Source: Cristatella mucedo | Lineage: Eukaryota; Bryozoa; Phylactolaemata; Cristatellidae | Length of the DNA stretch: 64,000 bases | Assembly: GCA_009760855.2 (NCBI GenBank) | Contig: WPIO01000041.1 | Span: forward strand, 3,364,501-3,428,500 | Reading direction: 5' to 3' | Shown: positions 63,301 through 64,000 of the stretch, piece after piece | Position numbering within the stretch: position 1 is the first letter of the stretch | How the letters are laid out: each line of letters begins with the position of its first letter | The notes under the pieces: model-generated | What the model was told of the DNA's origin: nothing | The model's database searches: none | What the model saw: only the letters and a program-made list of their open reading frames with translations | Translations under genes and position numbers: made by a program

Positions 63301-63831
63301 GCTGTTGAGATGTACAGATATAAAATAAATGAATGCTATTATAATATAAATTTAAAGTACCACAATGTAATTTATCATCGTCTGCAAGTCCACAAAGCCA
63401 AAAGATTACGCAGGTGTTACGAAGGTGAATTTTCGATAGCCTACTAGAGCCTAGGTGGCTGTATGTACTCAGACATTTAGCCAAAAGATTGTATCATTCA
63501 AAACAAAGATAAAATCAAAAGTACAGCTGAATCAGCTATCCTACTACGTAGTTTGTATATCAATGCCTGCCGATCCGTGAGAAAATGTATCTCCACCGTC
63601 ATTCCGACATTCAGCTGTTTTGAACAATGCTGCAGAAAAGACTTCTCGCATTGGCGTTATCTGCACGGGCCCACTTAAAATGTGCAGTGGATGCAATCGC
63701 TATTTTCAGACTATAGCAGACGTGGTGGCTACTGCTTGCAACCCAATTACAGTGAAAAACTTACGCATGTATTAAGACAACACTTTGGGAGGTCGCCTCG
63801 AGTGCGTAGCATGTCATTTAAAGACCAGTGC
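43630..63831 (-). CDS. Unidentified multi-exon host gene, 3' part
   Basis: Proposed minus-strand join of 63831-63765, 63209-63080, 63008-62952, (59894-59820 optional), 56545-56481, 54135-53974, 48765-48706, 45136-45083 and 43893-43630. Every intron is GT-AG, each exon is open in the used frame, phases agree throughout, and none overlaps a transposon. The 71-bp intron between 63080 and 63008 has textbook ends (GTAAGG...TTTTGTTTCAG). The partial protein, about 285-310 residues, starts with leucine-rich helical sequence (LAVLLKKLINILLKVLRCC, then optionally LLRHIPQILSLL), perhaps HEAT/ARM-like. Next comes a polar, probably disordered stretch, a CCCSCH cluster and a Gln/Asn/Thr-rich C-terminus. 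I do not recognise the family. The 5' end lies beyond the window. Short exons can arise by chance, so individual exons may be wrong. Confidence 0.5.
43894..44407. other. Unassigned sequence (intron of the unidentified gene)
   Basis: No gene or repeat recognised. Confidence 0.3.
44408..44636 (-). mobile_element. LINE family B 3' end
   Basis: aataaaaataatacacttga, gcgccctcagagagcttaat and 3' UTR up to cagcacacataag, where a SINE S1 abuts. Confidence 0.85.
44637..44790 (+). mobile_element. SINE S1, diverged
   Basis: gttcggtctaatgattaaga head, tcatgagactgaaccagtgg in the B-box position, tail gaagtacctggatagattaa. Confidence 0.75.
44791..45082. other. Unassigned intronic sequence
   Basis: Nothing recognised. 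Confidence 0.3.
45083..45136 (-). CDS. Unidentified gene, candidate exon h
   Basis: 54 nt. Acceptor TTAAACCTAG, donor CAAAT|GTAAGT. Encodes MAEAEDHTTGCCCSCHAN in phase 0 to 0. The CCCSCH run could bind metal or be acylated; this is inference only. It starts with ATG, so it might alternatively be a first coding exon. Confidence 0.5.
45137..46719. other. Unassigned AT-rich intronic sequence
   Basis: About 1.6 kb. Two short splice-bounded open stretches near 45470 and 45530-45580 were considered but do not fit the gene's phases. A 67-codon plus-strand frame at 46417-46620 has no clear motif; around 46490-46720 the plus strand faintly resembles a LINE B C-terminal region. Confidence 0.3.
46720..47180 (+). 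mobile_element. LINE family B C-terminal fragment
   Basis: gacatctcgtctcaactttt, LLGGLPACALKRLTMVKNSA and FFAELHWLTVTQYR in translation, then caaaagaagctaaaatacac. Frameshifted. Confidence 0.75.
47185..47975 (+). mobile_element. LINE family A fragment with internal deletion
   Basis: Reverse-transcriptase end (47265-47537, [18 protein letters not shown]), then C-terminal domain with about 130 bp missing after gcagctgactatgaa (47630), then 3' UTR to 47975. It directly follows a LINE B fragment in the same orientation. Confidence 0.85.
47980..48110 (+). mobile_element. LINE B-like 3' UTR remnant
   Basis: attgggtccttatggagctg, catgttaccttcaaccatat and a worn tail. Weak. Confidence 0.45.
48111..48705. 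other. Unassigned intronic sequence
   Basis: AT-rich. A worn LINE-tail-like stretch lies near 48360-48480. Confidence 0.3.
48706..48765 (-). CDS. Unidentified gene, candidate exon g
   Basis: 60 nt. Acceptor GGATTTTGCAG, donor TTTAAG|GTAAGT, both strong. Encodes EDEHPAQFKAAVNSNHCTFK in phase 0 to 0. Another frame is open too, but it does not fit the neighbours' phases. Confidence 0.55.
48766..49905. other. Unassigned intronic sequence
   Basis: (CT)n run at 49640-49660. A 69-codon plus-strand frame at 49335-49544 has no motif. Confidence 0.3.
49910..50930 (-). mobile_element. LINE B-related copy interrupted by SINE S1
   Basis: Tail remnant ggagagctaaatctctttcc, UTR with catgcgagcacacatgaaag, interrupted at about 50318-50480 by S1, then C-terminal remnant to about 50930 (aatgcacgcactagcttagt). 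Decayed. Confidence 0.6.
50318..50480 (+). mobile_element. SINE S1, diverged
   Basis: gtgctggtttgggctagtgg head, gtgggctcatgccccatggt in the B-box position, tail gaatcacctgaatagatatt. Confidence 0.75.
51845..51925 (+). mobile_element. LINE B/SINE tail fragment
   Basis: ctcctagaaagagattgagt, tcactgagggtgctttatca and an (ATT)n run. Confidence 0.75.
52018..52160 (-). mobile_element. SINE S2, diverged
   Basis: ttatgtaacagcagaaaagc, cattaaggctataatcaccg and taaaggatcgtcatctgtaa match S2 on the minus strand. Confidence 0.7.
52552..52705 (+). mobile_element. SINE S2, good copy
   Basis: Head ggtgagccatgatggcacac, exact B box ggttcgaatcc at about 52620, body gatcctttatcgccactgca and aaggctgttctgtcgctata. 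Confidence 0.88.
52790..53110 (+). mobile_element. L2/CR1-type LINE 3' remnant
   Basis: ccaaagcttagaactcccta, tttgatgacattcaaaagca and gcactccagaaaacccgtct recall the LINE C-terminus. Strongly diverged. Confidence 0.5.
53111..53588. other. Unassigned intronic sequence
   Basis: Nothing recognised. A 69-codon plus-strand frame at 53405-53614 runs into the following LINE tail. Confidence 0.3.
53590..53680 (+). mobile_element. LINE B/SINE tail fragment
   Basis: gaagttcctacaaagaggtt, gagttctctgagggtgcaca, then an ATT-rich end. Confidence 0.7.
53681..53973. other. Unassigned intronic sequence
   Basis: Nothing recognised. Confidence 0.3.
53974..54135 (-). CDS. Unidentified gene, candidate exon f
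   Basis: 162 nt. Acceptor CTACATCCCCCAG, donor AATGAG|GTAATT. It encodes 54 residues with no stop, including DTGDESMLYPHSSRDVC, QEILAWNEKTRKTDSFKS and ETTSDLVNE, a polar and charged stretch. Phase 0 to 0. The longest internal exon of the model and the best supported single exon. Confidence 0.6.
54450..54800 (+). mobile_element. L2/CR1-type LINE 3' remnant
   Basis: gctcctaaaccttggaattt, cgacctgacaacagtgaaaa and the tail gtccctagaaagagatttaa. Diverged LINE B relative. Confidence 0.6.
54801..55399. other. Unassigned intronic sequence
   Basis: Nothing recognised. Short open frames only. Confidence 0.3.
55400..56180 (+). mobile_element. Old L2/CR1-type LINE fragment
   Basis: Translation gives TSRLDNCISLCFGLLAYAL (55449-55505), then LLLSKLHWLPF-like sequence near 55580-55610. 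UTR-like remainder to a tail near 56150. ttgacctccttgctcctt (55682) recurs near 61967. Confidence 0.6.
56481..56545 (-). CDS. Unidentified gene, candidate exon e
   Basis: 65 nt. Acceptor CCTTTTTTGACTAG, donor GTCAG|GTAAAT. The frame entered in phase 1 is the only open one: YPRTAHEQSQLRYPNESRRS and Q. Ends in phase 0. Confidence 0.5.
56546..56955. other. Unassigned intronic sequence
   Basis: Nothing recognised. Confidence 0.3.
56960..58850 (+). mobile_element. LINE family A copy reaching into the endonuclease domain
   Basis: Plus strand, the 5'-most LINE A sequence in the window. 57029-57300 translates to LLIGDSKIHFDNPRSSQV and a following frame with the HVGGHILDFIL-type segment, the C-terminal part of the apurinic-type endonuclease. 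Then comes decayed reverse transcriptase (57310-58200), the C-terminal domain and the 3' UTR. Many frameshifts, and deletions around 57840. Confidence 0.8.
58851..59105. other. Diverged LINE-like and unassigned sequence
   Basis: A 105-codon frame at 58885-59202 is unrecognised. Confidence 0.3.
59110..59450 (+). mobile_element. LINE family B 3' end
   Basis: cttgacgacgtttaaaaaga, 3' UTR with gtgcttatgcgtgctgacac, tail gtgccgagaaagagattaaa. A SINE S2 follows immediately. Confidence 0.8.
59452..59632 (+). mobile_element. SINE S2, good copy
   Basis: tgagtcgtgatggcacacta and gataaggtggttgcttttca head, gagttcaaatcctgtggt B-box-like, body tcatagccatcaaggctctt, end agctagtatttttaat. Confidence 0.88.
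59820..59894 (-). CDS. Unidentified gene, possible cassette exon d
   Basis: 75 nt, phase 1 to 1, so it can be included or skipped without changing frame. Donor GGCTG|GTATGT is good; acceptor ATCCAAG|CA is poor. The phase-compatible frame reads ASSMCFLLRHIPQILSLLNR, helical like exon b. A second frame over the same bases is also open (STSFINVFSVAAHSTNPEFT), so the assignment is unsure. Confidence 0.3.
59895..60138. other. Unassigned intronic sequence
   Basis: Nothing recognised. Confidence 0.3.
60141..60275 (+). mobile_element. SINE S1, best copy
   Basis: gagctggattggtccagcgg, cgtgggctggagccccgagg, gcatatgtaaagcgcctgaa, tagagattaagttcccttgg, ggcgctatacaaattaatta. Confidence 0.9.
60276..60352. 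repeat. (TA)n microsatellite grown from a SINE tail
   Basis: About 75 bp of TA with one tgta interruption, starting exactly at the end of the S1 copy. Confidence 0.95.
60353..60685. other. Unassigned intronic sequence
   Basis: Nothing recognised. Confidence 0.3.
60690..61745 (+). mobile_element. LINE family B copy, 3' ~1.05 kb
   Basis: Reverse transcriptase end (60768-61016: KLSDDKITLLVMGKPS, SARNLGVMLLSNLSLDDHIS), C-terminal domain with frameshifts (61050-61500), full 3' UTR (61500-61690), stem-loop and (ATT)n tail. A good reference for the family B 3' half. Confidence 0.88.
61746..62070. other. Unassigned intronic sequence
   Basis: tcgacctccttgctctttga near 61960 is shared with the old LINE at 55400-56180; otherwise nothing. 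Confidence 0.3.
62072..62170 (-). mobile_element. LINE B/SINE tail fragment
   Basis: (AAT)n, then aaagtgcccacaaagaacct and ctaggtgctttataattact. Confidence 0.7.
62171..62624. other. Unassigned intronic sequence
   Basis: A worn tail (acgcgcctgaatagtgcttt, then ggtgctatacaagc) ends near 62490; no SINE S1 head is seen upstream. Confidence 0.35.
62625..62725 (+). mobile_element. LINE B 3' tail fragment
   Basis: ccctttgcagcaaatgtaaa, gcgcctagaaaaagattatg, ttctctgagggcgctttagc and (ATT)n. Confidence 0.8.
62952..63008 (-). CDS. Unidentified gene, candidate exon c
   Basis: 57 nt. Acceptor TATTTTGTTTCAG, donor CCCG|GTAAGT. It encodes ISASNEYACQNDWKSIVP between two split codons, phase 1 to 1. It follows exon b after an intron of only 71 bp. 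Confidence 0.55.
63080..63209 (-). CDS. Unidentified gene, candidate exon b
   Basis: 130 nt from acceptor CAACTAG (moderate) to donor GAAG|GTAAGG. It encodes 43 residues including RYCEQFINCSKHLAVLLKKL and ILLKVLRCCIE, strongly helical. Phase 0 to 1. Confidence 0.55.
63350..63535 (-). mobile_element. LINE family A 3' end, diverged
   Basis: acaatgtaatttatcatcgt, tgcaagtccacaaagccaaa and ggcagtgtt-like UTR on the minus strand. It lies in the intron between candidate exons a and b. Confidence 0.7.
63765..63831 (-). CDS. Unidentified gene, candidate exon a
   Basis: 67 nt. Acceptor TTTTTTTTCAATCCGTAG with a strong pyrimidine tract; donor ATGC|GTAAGT. Only one frame is open: one base, then HWSLNDMLRTRGDLPKCC and four more residues, ending in phase 0. 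Confidence 0.5.
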
Positions 63832-63924
63832 CTACGGATTGAAAAAAAACAATAAATAATATTCATTTGTATATCACTATGGAAAAACATAATCGTTATC
63901 CAGGCTTTAAAAATATGCTACAGG

Positions 63925-63990
63925 GCTATTGCCCACGAACCTGGTCGTCAAAGGCGAGCACCTTAACTCGTGGGCCAAACTAGGAACGCT
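63925..63990 (-). mobile_element. Possible tRNA-like SINE head at right edge
   Basis: On the minus strand, tagtttggcccacgagttaa and ggtgctcgcc resemble the S1 A-box region, and accaggttcgtgggc a B box. The tail is not that of S1. Confidence 0.4.
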
Positions 63991-64000
63991 TAAAGTCATT

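Overview
The window is nuclear DNA of an animal. Coding sequence is split into exons bounded by GT-AG introns, and most of the remaining sequence is retrotransposons, DNA transposons, tRNA-derived SINEs and simple repeats. There are no bacterial operons, rRNAs or CRISPR arrays. The mix of L2/CR1-type LINEs, hAT and Tc1 elements with a Kuzbanian-like ADAM protease suggests an invertebrate, but I cannot name the phylum from sequence alone.

Left half (about 2.6-30.7 kb, minus strand): one ADAM10/Kuzbanian-type transmembrane metalloprotease gene. I assembled it from five exons: 30630-29064, 22618-22519, 13230-13038, 8895-8739 and 3308-2713. All splice junctions are GT-AG, the phases agree at every junction, and the predicted protein is 870 residues with domains in the expected order. 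Its four introns (about 6.4, 9.3, 4.1 and 5.4 kb) hold a decayed BED/hAT transposon, a second hAT relic, a Tc1 relic, several LINE and SINE copies, a roughly 870-bp polypyrimidine tract and several minisatellites. Exon 3 sits inside a cluster of minisatellites. One of these is built from copies of the exon 3/intron 3 boundary and so carries a row of extra candidate 5' splice sites. A 15-codon upstream ORF ends in TGATG on the proposed start codon.

Right half (about 43.6-63.8 kb, minus strand): a chain of short phase-compatible exons with good splice signals that avoid the transposons. They appear to form the 3' part of an unrecognised host gene, with stop codon at 43630 and the 5' end beyond the window. 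A further possible terminal exon lies at 35.1-35.3 kb.

Repeats: two LINE families of the L2/CR1 group dominate. Family A has an (ATTAC)n-like tail. Family B has an (ATT)n tail preceded by a conserved stem-loop. SINE S1 carries a tRNA-like head and a tail very similar to that of LINE B, which suggests it is mobilised by LINE B. SINE S2 has a separate tRNA-like head with an exact B box. Nested insertions at 20.3-22.0 kb and 38.7-41.8 kb give an order of activity: LINE B copies are older than the LINE A and S2 copies inserted into them.
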